A DNA stretch of 64,000 nucleotides. Source: Triticum aestivum. Taxonomy: Eukaryota > Streptophyta > Magnoliopsida > Poales > Poaceae. The number at the start of each line of letters is the position of its first letter. The first letter of the stretch is position 1. Below, piece by piece: positions 1-10,442 of this stretch. The translations under genes were made by a program, and so were the position numbers. The DNA lies in contig NC_057803.1 of NCBI RefSeq assembly GCF_018294505.1, positions 682,933,715 to 682,997,714 on the forward strand, written 5' to 3'. A model generated the notes under the pieces. It had not been told where the DNA came from. It saw only the letters and a list, made by a program, of their open reading frames with translations, and ran no database searches.

Positions 1-24
1 TGGGAGAGCTTGGTGGTGCTCTAG

Positions 25-111
25 CTCACCTCCTATGCACATGAGGTGTTTGATGAAATGCCCGAGCCACACTTAAGCTTTCTCCTCTCGATGCACCTTG
101 TCCAAGCTCCA
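25..111 (+). pseudogene. Pentatricopeptide-repeat-like coding remnant
   Basis: The frame that starts after a TAG at 22-24 contains the residues VFDEMPEP (about 46-69), preceded by Y-A-H-E. This string is typical of plant pentatricopeptide repeat (PPR) proteins, which bind RNA in mitochondria and plastids. Only about 25 residues look PPR-like; the frame then drifts into unrelated sequence and is cut at 202 by an LTR. There is no start codon and the upstream sequence is outside the window. It may be a decayed host gene or a fragment captured by the CACTA element. A chance match cannot be excluded at this length. Confidence 0.35.
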
Positions 112-201
112 TTTTCCTCAGATTTGTCTAGGTTTGGCGATCGGTCATGTCCCGTCCCCATCCTCACTGCCGTCGATTGCCCGCGCTGATCTCGTCGCTG
201 G

Positions 202-1780
202 TGATACGTCTCCAACGTATCTATATTTTTTGATTGCTCCATGCTATATTATCTTTTGTTTTGGACATTATTGTGCTTTATTATTCACTTTTATATTATT
301 TTTGGGACTAACCTATTAACTAGAGGCCCATCCCAGAATTGTTGTTTTTTGCCTATTTCAGAGTTTCGCAGAAAAAGAATATCAAACGGAGTCCAAACAG
401 AATGAAACCTTCGGGGACGTGATATTCAGAACGAACATGATCCAGGAGACTTGGACCCTATGTCAAGCAACCAACAGGGAAGCCATGAGGTAGGGGGCGC
501 GCCTACCCCCCTCCCCCCAGGTGCGCCCTCCACCCTCGTGGGGCCCCTGTTGCTCCACCGACATACTCCTTCCTCCTATATATACCTATGTACCCCCAAA
601 CGATCAAGGACGGAGCCAAAACCCTAATTCCACCGTCGTAACTTTCTGTATCCAAGAGATCCCATCTTGGGGCCTATTCCGAAGCTCCGCCGGAGGGGGC
701 ATCGATCACGGAGGGCTTCTACATCAACACCATAGCCTCTCCGATGATGTGTGAGTAGTTTACCTCAGACCTTCGGGTCCATAGTTATTAGCTAGATGGC
801 TTCTTCTCTCCTTTTGGATCACAATACAATGTTCTCCCCCTCTCTCCTGGAGATCTATTCAATGTAATCTTCTTTTGCGGTGTGTTTGTTGAGATCGATG
901 AATTGTGGGTTTATGATCAAGTTTATCTATGAACAATATTTGAATCTTCTGAATTCTTTTATGTATGATTGGTTATCTTTGCAAGTCTCTTCGAATTATC
1001 AGTTTGGTTTGGCCTACTAGATTGATCTTTCTTGCAATGGGAGAAGTTCTTAGCTTTGGGTTCAATCTTGCGGTGTCCTTTCCCAGTGACAATAGGGGCA
1101 GCAAGGCACATATTGTATTGTTTCCATCGAGGATAACAAGATGGGGTTTTTATCATATTGCATGAATTTATCCCTCTACATCATGTCATCTTGCTTAAAG
1201 CGTTACTCTGTTCTTATGAACTTAATACTCTAGATGCATGCTGGATAGCGGTCGATGTGTGGAGTAATAGTAGTAGATGCAGGCAGGAGTCGGTCTACTT
1301 GTCTCGGACGTGATGCCTATATACATGATCATACCTAGATATTCTCATAACTATGCTCAATTATGTCAATTGCTCAACAGTAATTTGTTCGCCCACCGTA
1401 AAATACTTATGCTCTTGAGAGAAGCCACTTGTGAAACCTATGGCCCCCGGGTCTATCTTCCATCATATTAATCTTCCAACACTTAGTTATTTTCATTGCC
1501 TTTATTTTACTTTACATCTTTATAAAAAAAATACCAAAAAAATTATCTTATCATATGTATCAGATCTCACTCTCGTAAGTGACCATGTAGGGATTGACAA
1601 CCCCTTATCGCGTTGGTTGTGAGGATTTATTTGTTTTGTGTAGGTGTGAGGGACTCGCGCGTAGCCTCCTACTGGATTGATACCTTGGTTCTCAAAAACT
1701 GAGGGGAAATACTTACGCTACTTTGCTGCATCACCCTTTCCTCTTCAAGGGAAAACCAACGCAGTGCTCAAGAGGTAGCA
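202..1780 (+). mobile_element. Solo LTR of an Athila-like Gypsy element (same family as element B)
   Basis: The segment starts TGATACGTCTCC and ends GAGGTAGCA, giving the TG...CA ends of an LTR. It is closely similar along its length to the reverse complement of 42338-43896, the LTR of element B. It is flanked by gctgg (197-201) and gccgg (1781-1785), which read as a 5-bp target-site duplication with one C/T transition. No internal domain follows, so it is a solo LTR, the usual product of recombination between two LTRs. A TATA-like TATATATA lies at 577-584. Sabrina is the likely family name, at low certainty. Confidence 0.88.
577..584 (+). promoter_or_regulatory. TATA box of the solo LTR
   Basis: TATATATA follows a CTCC-rich stretch in the middle of the LTR. 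The same position in the element B LTRs carries the same motif on the minus strand near 13170-13185 and 43530-43545. This is the expected place for the LTR Pol II promoter. Confidence 0.5.
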
Positions 1781-1795
1781 GCCGGCACCACCGTG

Positions 1796-1906
1796 GTGAG
1801 CCTCTTGTTCCTATCTTCTTTATAAAAGAAAAAAATTCTTACTTATATGATTTAGATAGATACTTGTATAATTTTCTTACTTTTATTATTGTTTGTTATT
1901 ATATAG
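1796..1906 (+). other. Possible intron before CACTA ORF1
   Basis: A GTGAG donor at 1796 and an AT-rich stretch ending TATATAG at 1906 bracket 111 bases immediately upstream of the ORF1-like ATG at 1911. The intron is inferred from splice signals only, and the upstream exon is not recognised. Confidence 0.3.
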
Positions 1907-1910
1907 TGCA

Positions 1911-2356
1911 ATGGTTTTGGTATCCGCCTCCGTCGACCCTCGTCCTATCTATGATTCGGATGTGGTATATATTATCTTTGATAACTATTTGGTTCATTTA
2001 GTGTTTATGACAATTATGCCGACCAACGTCACATAGATGTTTTTTTCTAGGAGGTATGTTAACCAAAAATTTCAACCGACCCTACTGTCGAGAGGTTAAA
2101 TTTAGTTGAAAATGAAAACAATTACTTGAAGAATTTTTTTAAAAGAATTGAGGAGGAGGAGATGAGTTTGGAGTTGCATGTTGCGGATGTCGTCAATGAT
2201 CACAAGATCAAGATGGATGCGATGCGCTTGAAGATTAGAAAGATTAGAAAATATGCCATTCATACCGAGGCTTGGTATCATTATGTCATTGGATCAATTG
2301 TTACCTTAGTTGCGATTATGATCGCATTTGTTGTTGCATTGAAATGTTTTACATAA
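1911..2356 (+). pseudogene. CACTA ORF1-like protein with C-terminal membrane segment (broken)
   Basis: An ATG at 1911 opens a frame containing DPRPIYDSD, which is closed by a TAG at 2034. The protein resumes in another frame at about 2126 with a charged, coiled-coil-like stretch (KRIEEEEMSLEL), then the motif DAMRLKIRKIRKYAI. It ends in a strongly hydrophobic segment of about 22 residues before CFT-stop. This arrangement, upstream of the transposase, recurs as the accompanying ORF of Triticeae Caspar/Jorge elements. Its function is unknown to me. One stop and at least one frameshift make it non-functional. A decayed intron between the two halves is an alternative explanation for the frame change. 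Confidence 0.55.
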
Positions 2357-2553
2357 TTCCAATGTATGGTTTAATTAGATGCTCTAGAGAGCCATGTATG
2401 AACTTTATTTATTTATTTTTTCAGTAATAACATCTGATCACTACTGTACTTTGGTTTTAATGTGATGATGAACTTCTATTAATTTGGTGTCTTCTCTATT
2501 CATGATGTTCTGTAATGATTTTTGACACACTTAATTATATATAATGCATGCAG

Positions 2554-3026
2554 ATGAACCGGCAATGGATGTACGGTAACAGGCACACCTCCAAGTACAT
2601 TAAGGGCGTGCATAATTTTCTCGAAGTGGCTGAGGCAAACAAGCAGAATGGTTTTATGTGTTGTACATGACCTAGATGTGGGAATACAAAGTCTTACTTT
2701 GACTAGAAAACCCTTCACATCCACCTGCTTGAGAAGGGTTTCATGCCACAATATAATGTTTGGACCAAGCATGGAGAAAGAGGGGTTATGATGGAAGACA
2801 ACAAAGAAGAAGAGGATGATGACAACTATGTGCCCCCTGAATATGGTGATGCTGCAACGGGGGAACCTGAAGATCAAGAGGAACCATACGATGTGCCCGA
2901 TGATGATCTTCGTCGGGTCATTGCTGATGAAAAGAGACAATGTGAAAGTGAAAAGGAGAAGCTGAAGTTCGATCGCATGTTAGATGATCACAAAAAGGGT
3001 TGTACCCCAATTGCAAAGATGGCAAC
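2554..3026 (+). pseudogene. CACTA transposase TNP2, N-terminal part (Transpos_assoc domain)
   Basis: The ATG at 2554 directly follows an acceptor-like TGCATGCAG. The frame begins MNRQWMYG and continues with EVAEANKQNGFMCC, W-T-K-H-G-E-R-G and a run of acidic residues. This is the transposase-associated domain at the N-terminus of plant CACTA TNP2 transposases, which cut and rejoin the element ends. In-frame TGA (about 2668) and TAG (about 2710) codons break it, and a 1-base loss near 3000 shifts the frame just before the insertion of element A at 3027. The reading frame resumes at 10443. Confidence 0.85.
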
Positions 3027-4557
3027 TGATACGTCTCCGTCGTATCTATAATTTTTATTGTTCCATGCCAATATTCTACAACTTTCATATACTTTTGGTA
3101 ACTTTTTATACTATTTTTGGGGACTAACATATTGATCTAGTACCCAGTGCCAGTTCCTGTTTGTTGCATGTTTTTTGTTTCGCAGTAAATTCGTATCAAA
3201 ATGAGTCCAAACGAGATAAAAACTGAAAGAGATTTTTTTGGAATATATGTGATTTTTGGGAAGAAAAATCAATGCGAGACGATGCCTGAGGGGGCCAAGA
3301 GGCAGGGGGCGCGCCCCAGGGATCAGGCGCTCCCTGGGCCCTCGTGGCCACCCCGTAAGTCGGTTGATGCCCTTCTTTCGCCGCAAGAAAGCTAATATCC
3401 GGATAGAGATCGTGTTAAAATTTCAGCCCAATCGGAGTTATGGATCTCCGGGAATTTAAGAAACAGTGAAAGGGCAGAATCTGAGAACGCAGAAATATAG
3501 AGAGACAGAGAGACAGATCCAATCTCGGAGGGGCTCTCTCCCCTCCCATGCCATGGAGGCCATGGACCAGGGGGGAAACGCTTCTCCCAACTAGGGAGAA
3601 GGTCAAGGAAGAAGAAGAAGGAGGGCGCTCTCTCCCCCTCGCTTACGGTGGCGCCGGAACGCCACCGGGGGCCATCATCATCACCGCAATCTACACCAAC
3701 ACCTCCACCATCTTCACCAACATCTCCATCACCTTCCCCCTCTATCTACAGTGGTCCACTCTCCCGCAACCCGTTGTACCCTCTACTTGAACATGGTGCT
3801 TTATGCTTCATATTATTATCCAATGATGTGTTGCCATCCTATGATGTCTGAGTAGATTTTCATTGTCCTATCGGTGGTTGATGAATTGATGTGATTGATT
3901 TAATTTGCTTGTGGTTATGTTGCCATCCTTTGGTGCCCATCATATGAGCACGTGCGTGGATCACGCCATAGGGTTAGTTGTATGTTGATAGGACTATGTA
4001 TTGGAGGGCAAGAGTGACAGAAACTTCAACCTAGCATAGAAATTGATGCATATGGGATTGAAGGGGGGCCAATATATATTAATGCTATGGTTGGGTTTTA
4101 CCTTAATGAACGTTAGTAGTTGCGGATGCTTGCTAATAGTTGCAATCATAAGTGCATAGAATTCCAAGTCAGGGATGACACGCTAGAAGTGTCCTCTCCC
4201 ACATAAAACTTGCTATCGGTCTAGTAACGTAGTCAATTGCTTAGGGACAATTTCGCAACTCCTACCACCACTTTTCCACACTTTCTATACTAACTTTATT
4301 GCTTATTTACCTAAAAAAGCCCCTAGTTTTTATTTACGCGCTCTTTATTATCTTGCAAACCTATCCAAAAACACCTACAAAGTACTTCTAGTTTCATACT
4401 TGTTCTAGGTAAAGCAAACATTAAGCGTGCGTAGAGTTGTATTAGTGGTCGATAGAACTTGAGGGAGTATTTGTTCTACCTTTAGCTCCTCGTTGGGTTC
4501 GACACTCTTACTTATCGAAAGAGGCTACAATTGGTCCCCTATACTTGTGGGTTATCA
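3027..4557 (+). repeat. Element A 5' LTR
   Basis: 1531 bp, TG...CA ends. It matches 8912-10442 along its whole length with scattered substitutions and no net length change. Confidence 0.92.
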
Positions 4558-4568
4558 AGACCTTTTTC

Positions 4569-4586
4569 TGGCGCCGTTGCTGGGGA
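4569..4586 (+). promoter_or_regulatory. Element A primer binding site (tRNA-Asp)
   Basis: TGGCGCCGTTGCTGGGGA begins 11 bases after the 5' LTR and is complementary, with one mismatch, to the 3' end of plant tRNA-Asp (…CCCGGCAACGGCGCCA). This is the usual primer of Athila-type elements. Confidence 0.8.
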
Positions 4587-4681
4587 GCAATAGCGTGGGG
4601 TGAATATTCTTGTGTGTGCTTGTTTGCTTTATCACCAAGTAATTTTTATTTCCTGTTCTAAGTTGTTCTCTATCTTTAGTT

Positions 4682-5815
4682 ATGGATATGGGACACGAAG
4701 CACCCAAAAAATTAGTGGTACTTGCTACTCATGGAGATGGGGAACCTCATAAAACCCTCGATGCTTATTATGTGAAAGATATTATGTAGTACTTTGATAA
4801 TCCTGAGAAAAGCCCATTCAATTATGTAATGGGAGACAGGTTGGATCAACGTGAATACTTTAGGGATTATCGCTTGACTCAAAAAGGGAAACTATTATGG
4901 GATCAAATTTATATGTTGTATTGGTATGCTAGGCAACTATGCTTGAGATATGATTATACTTGTTGCTCTAGGATGAAGGCTCCACACCTTCCCTTTTCAT
5001 GCAAATTTAATGATGGTAAAACCTTGGCTTCTTATGCTAATGGTATATATGATTACTATGATGTGGAACAAATAGAAGAATTCATTGCTTTTATGGGTGC
5101 TTATGTAATTGAATCTTTGTTTAAAGAGTTTGAAGATTTTGATGATTCCATTTATAGACCTGAAAATTTTGCTATACTTAAACATTGCTATGAGAATTAT
5201 GAATTCAATTCTGATATTGATGATTTTATTGAGAGAGTCCCCTCTGTCCAAGAAGAGACTAATATTTTGCATGAGTCTATGGAAGAAGAAATTAATGACA
5301 TTGTGAGCTCATTGGATGAAAAAGATGAGGAGGAGAGTGAAGAACAAAAGGAGTAAGAGCAGATTGATCACCCATGCCCACCTTCTAATGAGAGTAACTC
5401 TTCAACTCATACATTGTTTAATTTCCCTTCGTGCTTACCAAAGGATGAATGCTATGATTATTGTTACGGTCCTGTTGATTCTTTTGAAATGTCCCTTTTT
5501 GATGATGCTTGCTATGCTTGTGGACAAGATGCCAATATGAATTATGCTTATGGAGATGAACTTGCTATAGTTCCTTGTGTTAAACATGAAATTGTTGCTA
5601 TTGCACCCACGCATGATAGTCCTATTATCTTTTTGAATTCTCCCGACTACACTATATCGGAGAAGTTTGCACTTATTAAGGATTATATTGATGGGTTGCC
5701 TTTTACTGTTACACATGATGATTTTGATAGATATAATATGCATATGCTTGCTTCTCCTACTTGCAATTATTATGAGAGAGGAATACAGCTCCGCCTCTCC
5801 ATCTTTCCAATATGA
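4682..5815 (+). pseudogene. Element A cargo ORF, unknown function (two nonsense codons)
   Basis: A single frame of 378 codons runs from the ATG at 4682 to a TGA at 5813, broken by TAG at 4787 and TAA at 5354. The product is rich in Asp, Glu, Tyr and Cys, with an acidic tract (EEEINDIVSSLDEKDEEE) in the middle and many aromatic residues. I see no gag, protease, RT or integrase motif, and I do not recognise the family. It occupies the place where gag-pol would start, about 95 bases after the PBS. After the TGA and a TAA at 5816, the same frame could continue to about 6024. That stretch includes M-P-M-H-G-K-R-V-I-L, which resembles the C-terminal end of the element C ORF. Confidence 0.6.
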
Positions 5816-6698
5816 TAAAATTGCAAGAAACTGTTTATACTATGCATTGGCCTTTACTATGTGTGCATGAACTGTTCTTTTTATGACATGCCGATGCATG
5901 GGAAGAGAGTTATACTTCATTGTTACATGATATATGTTACTTTGCACTCACTACTAAATAACAAATCATTGTTAATTAAAATTGGCTTTGATATACCTTG
6001 GGATCCGGGTGGATCATTTACTTGAGCACTATATGCCTAGCTTAATGACTTTAAAGAAAGCGTTGCCAGGGAGACAACCCAGAAGTTTTAGAGAGTCATT
6101 TATTTCTGTTGTGTGCTTTTATAAAGTTTAAAAATAGAAATAATGTGCCAAGATTTGCCTTTAGGATGTTTACTTTGCTTGTTGGTTTGTACGGTGCAAG
6201 ACATAAACTTTGGCTATAGTGCATGATTTTACATTTTTTATTGGAACGTCAAATGGTTCTGAAACTTTTTGCACTGTCTTTCTATACAAATTTTAAATTT
6301 TCCTAATTTTGGTAGAATTTTTGGAGTAATAGAGGTATGGTGAATGTTCAGATTATTACAGACTGTTATGTTTTAGACAGATTATGTTTTTGATGCATAG
6401 TTTGCTTGTTTTGATGAAACTATCGATTTATATCAGTGGATTAAGCCATGGAAAAGTTATATTACAGTAGATACAATGCGAAAAAATATGAATTCATTTG
6501 CAGCAGTACTTAGATTAGTGATTTGCTTTATTATATTAACGGATCTTACCGAGTTTTCTGTTGAGTTTTGTGTGGATGAAGTGTTCGAAGATCGAGGAGG
6601 TCCCGATGTGAGGAGAAGAAGGAGAGGCAAGAGCTCAAGCTTGGGGATGCCCAAGGCACCCCAAGTAAATATTCAAGGAGACTCAAGCGTCTAAGCTT

Positions 6699-6722
6699 GG
6701 GGATGCCCCGGAAGGCATCCCC
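6699..6722 (+). other. Perfect 9-bp inverted repeat (hairpin), conserved in A, B and C
   Basis: GGGGATGCC and GGCATCCCC are separated by CCGGAA, forming a perfect 9-bp stem. The same structure is present in element B (28943-28966) and element C (59044-59066). It is preceded by a related GGGGATGCCCAAGGCACCCC block about 50 bases upstream. Confidence 0.7.
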
Positions 6723-7280
6723 TCTTTCTTCAACAAGTATCGGTATGTTTTCGGATTCGTTTCGTTCATGCGATATGTGTAATCTTGGAGTGTCTTTTGC
6801 ATTTAGTTTTCACTTTTCTTTTATGCACCATGATGGTATGAGATAGTCCTTGGTTGATTTATAGAATGCTCATTGCACTTCACTTATATCTTTTGAGTAT
6901 GGCTTTATAGAATGCTTCATGTGCTTCGCTTATATCATTTGAAGTTTGGACTGCCCGTTTCTCTTCATATAGAAAACCGCCATTTGCAGAAAGATCTTTT
7001 GCTTCACTTATATTTGTTAGAGCATGGGCATATCTTTTGTAGAAAGAATTAAACTCTCTTGCTTCACTTATATCTATTTACAGAGTTGACAGGAATTGGT
7101 CATTCACATGGTTAGTCATAAAATCCTACATAAAACTTGTAGATCACTGAATATGGTATGTTTGATTCCTTGCAATAGTTTTGTGATATAAAGGTGGTGA
7201 TATTAGAGTCGTGCTAGTTGAGTAATTGTGAAATTGAGAAATACTCGTGTTGAGGTTTGCAAGTCCCGTAGCATGCACGT

Positions 7281-7463
7281 ATGGTGAACCGTTATGTAAC
7301 GAAGTTGGAGCATGAGGTATTTATTGATTGTCTTCCTTATGAGTGGCGGTCGGGGATGAGCGATGGTCTTTTCCTACCAATCTATCCCCCTAGGGGCATG
7401 CGTAGTAGTACTTTTCTTCGAGGGCTAATAAACTTTTGCAATAAGTATATGAGTTCTTTATGA
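7281..7463 (+). CDS. Conserved short ORF of Athila-like elements (copy in element A)
   Basis: A 60-codon ORF starting MVNRYVTKLEH and containing CLPYEWRSGMSDGLFLPIY followed by PPR. The first 40 or so residues are nearly the same in elements B (28220-28369, minus strand) and C (59623-59769), where the ORF is 49 codons plus stop. Here the tail diverges after PPRGMRSS. It lies in the 3' non-coding domain about 1.4 kb before the right LTR. No known domain is recognised and no ribosome-initiation evidence exists. It could be a real micropeptide, the relic of a longer ORF, or a conserved nucleic-acid element that happens to be open. Confidence 0.4.
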   Translation: MVNRYVTKLEHEVFIDCLPYEWRSGMSDGLFLPIYPPRGMRSSTFLRGLINFCNKYMSSL

Positions 7464-8893
7464 CTAATGTGAGTCCATGGATTATACGCACTCTCACCCT
7501 TCCATCATTGCTAGCCTCTTCCGTACCATGCATTGCCCTTTCTCGCCTCGAGAGTTGTTGCAAACTTCGCCGGTGCATCCAAACCCCGTGATATGATACG
7601 CTCTATCACACATAAACCTCCTTATATATTCCTCAAAACAACCACCATACCTACCTATCATGGCATTTCCATAGTCATTCCGAGATATATTGCCATGCAA
7701 CTTCCATCATCATCATATACATGACTTGAGCATTTATTGTCATATTGATTTGCATGATCGTAAGATAGCTAGCATGATGTTTTCATGGCTTGTCCCTTTT
7801 TTGATGTCATTGCTATGCTAGATCATTGCACATCCCGGTACACCGCCGGAGGCATTCATATAGAGTCATACCTTTGTTCTAGTACCGAGTTGTAATATTG
7901 AGTTGTAAGTAAATAAAAGTGTGATCATCATCATTATTAGAGCATTGCCCTAGTGAGGAAAGGATGATGGAGACTATGATTCCCCCACAAGTCGGGATGA
8001 GACTCCGGACTTTAAAAATAAATAAAAGAGGCCAAAGAAGCCCAAATAAAGAAAGAGAGGCCAAAGAAGCCCACCAAAACAAAACAAAAAGGAAAAAAAG
8101 AAAAAATGAGAGAGAAACAGAGAAGGGGCAATGTTACTATCCTTTTACCACACTTGTGCTTCAGAGTAGCACCATGTTCTTCATATAGAGAGTCTCTTGA
8201 GTTATCACTTTCATATACTAGTGGGAATTTTCATTATAGAACTTGGCTTGTATATTCCGATGATGGGCTTCCTCAAATGCCCTAGGTCTTCATGAACAAG
8301 CAAGTTGGATGCACACCCACTTAGTTTCCAATTTGATCTTTCATACACTTATATCTCTTAGTGCATTTGTTGCATGGCAATCCCTACTCCTCACATTGAC
8401 ATCAATTGATGGGCATCTCCATAGCCCGTTGATTAGCCGTGTCGATGTGAAACTTTATCCTTTTTTGCCTTCTTCACACAAACTTCCATCATCATATTCT
8501 ATTCCACCCATAGTGTTATGTCCATGGCTTGCGCTCATGTATTGCGTGAGGGTTGAAAAGGCTGAAGCGCGTTAAAAAGTATGAACCAATTGCTCGGCTT
8601 ATCATCGGGGTTGTGCAGGATTTGAATGCTTTGTCTGGTGAAGATGGAGCATAGCCAGACTATATGATTTTGTAGGGATGAACTTCTTTGGCTATGTTAT
8701 TTTGATAAGACATAATTGCTTGGTTAGTATGCTTGAAGTATTATAATCTTAATGTCAAATGATAGACTATTGCCATGATTCACTCGTGTCTTAATATTCA
8801 TGACATGATTAGATATGTGATCAAGATTATGCTAGGTAGCATTCACATCAAAAATTATCTTTTTTAACATTTACCTACTCGAGGCCGAACAGG

Positions 8894-8911
8894 AATTAAG
8901 CTTGGGGATGC
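8894..8911 (+). promoter_or_regulatory. Element A polypurine tract region
   Basis: AATTAAGCTTGGGGATGC lies directly against the 3' LTR. The same string, preceded by CCTACTCGAGG, abuts the 3' LTR of elements B and C, as expected for the plus-strand priming site. Confidence 0.65.
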
Positions 8912-10442
8912 TGATACGTCTCCGTCGTATCTATAATTTTTGATTGTTCCATGCCAATATTCTACAACTTTCATATACTTTTGGCAACTTTTTATACTAT
9001 TTTTGGGGACTAACATATTGATCCAGTGCCCAGTGCCAGTTCCTGTTTGTTGCATGTTTTTTGTTTTGCAGTAAATCCATATCAAAAGGTTTCTAAACGG
9101 GATAAAAAGTGACGGAGACTTTTTTGGAATATATGTGATTTCTGGGAAGAAAAATCAACTCGAGACGATGCCCGAGGGGGCCACTAGGCAGGGGCGTGCC
9201 CCAGGGGGTCAGGCGCACCTTGGTCCCTCGTGGCCACCCCGTAAGGCATTTGATGCCCTTCTTTCGCCTCAACAAAGCTAATATCCAGATAGAGATCGTG
9301 TTAAAATTTCAGCCCAATCGGAGTTAGGGATCTCCGGGAATTTAAGAAACGGTGAAAGGGCAGAATCTGAAAATGCAGCAACAGAGAGAGACAGAGAGAC
9401 ATATCCAAACTCGAAGGGGCTCTCGCCCCTCCCATGCCATGGAGGCCATGGACCAAAGGGGAAACCCTTCTCCCATCTAGGAAGAAGGTCAAGGAAGAAG
9501 AAGAAGGGGGGCTCTCTCCCCCTCGCTTCCGGTGGCGCCGGAACACCGACGGGGGCCATCATCGTCACCGCAATCTACACCAACACCTCCGCCATCTTCA
9601 CCAACATCTCCATCACCTTCCCCCATCTATCTACAGCGGTCCACTCTCCCGCAACCCGCTGTACCCTCTACTTGAACATGGTGCTTTATGCTTCATATTA
9701 TTACCCAATGATGTGTTGCCATCCTATGATGTCTGAGTAGATTTTCATTGTCCTATCGGTGGTTGATGAATTGCTATGATTGATTTAATTTGCTTGTGGT
9801 TATGTTGATGTCCTTTGGTGCCCATCATATGAGCGCACACATGAATCACACCATAGGGTTAGTTGTATGTTGATAGGACTATGTATTGGAGGGCAAGAGT
9901 GACAGAAACTTCAACCTAGCATAGAAATTGATGCATACGGGATTGAAGGGGGGCCAATATATCTTAATGCTATGGTTGGATTTTACCTTAATGAACGTTA
10001 GTAGTTGCGGATTCTTGCTAATAGTTCCAATCATAAGTGCATAGAATTCCAAGTCAGGGATGACATGCTAGCAGTGGCCTCTCCCACATAAAACTTGCTA
10101 TCGGTCTAGTAACGTAGTCAATTGCTTAGGGACAATTTCGCAACTCCTACCACCAATTTTCCACACTCGCTATACTAACTTTATTGCTTCTTTACCTAAA
10201 ACAGCCCCTACTTTTTATTTGCGTGCTCTTTATTATCTTGCAAACCTATCCAAAAAGACTTACAAATTACTACTAGTTTCATACTTGTTCTAGGTAAAGC
10301 GAATGTTAAGCGTGCGTAGAGTTGTATCGATGGTCGATAGAACTTGAGGGAATATTTGTTCTACCTTTAGCTCCTCGTTGGGTTCGACACTCTTACTTAT
10401 CGAAAGAGGCTACAATTTATCCCCTATACTTGTGGGTTATCA
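8912..10442 (+). repeat. Element A 3' LTR
   Basis: 1531 bp copy of 3027-4557. It ends at GGTTATCA, after which the CACTA transposase coding sequence resumes. Confidence 0.92.

Larger units (their letters stand above)
5816..8893 (+). other. Element A 3' non-coding internal domain
   Basis: About 3.1 kb without a long ORF. It is similar in order and sequence to 58305-61049 of element C and to the minus strand of 13549-14724 plus 28103-29758 of element B. Shared blocks include a hairpin (6699-6722), a conserved short ORF (7281-7463), a purine-rich stretch with gaggccaaagaagccca repeats (about 8025-8080) and a block ending near 8330. I recognise no other feature. Confidence 0.7.
3027..10442 (+). 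mobile_element. Element A: Athila-like non-autonomous Gypsy retrotransposon
   Basis: Two LTRs of 1531 bp each (3027-4557 and 8912-10442) flank a 4.35 kb internal domain. The element starts TGATACGTCTCC and ends GGTTATCA. The host duplication is gcaac at 3022-3026. On the right it reads gaac before acaaag, i.e. gcaac with one base lost; removing the element restores the CACTA transposase reading. The PBS matches the 3' end of tRNA-Asp. The internal domain holds one broken ORF of unknown function and no reverse transcriptase or integrase, so movement would depend on proteins of a partner element. Confidence 0.9.

Noticed and set aside
2500..2940. Minus-strand 146-codon frame
   Set aside because: It is opposite the well-supported CACTA transposase N-terminus and has no similarity of its own.
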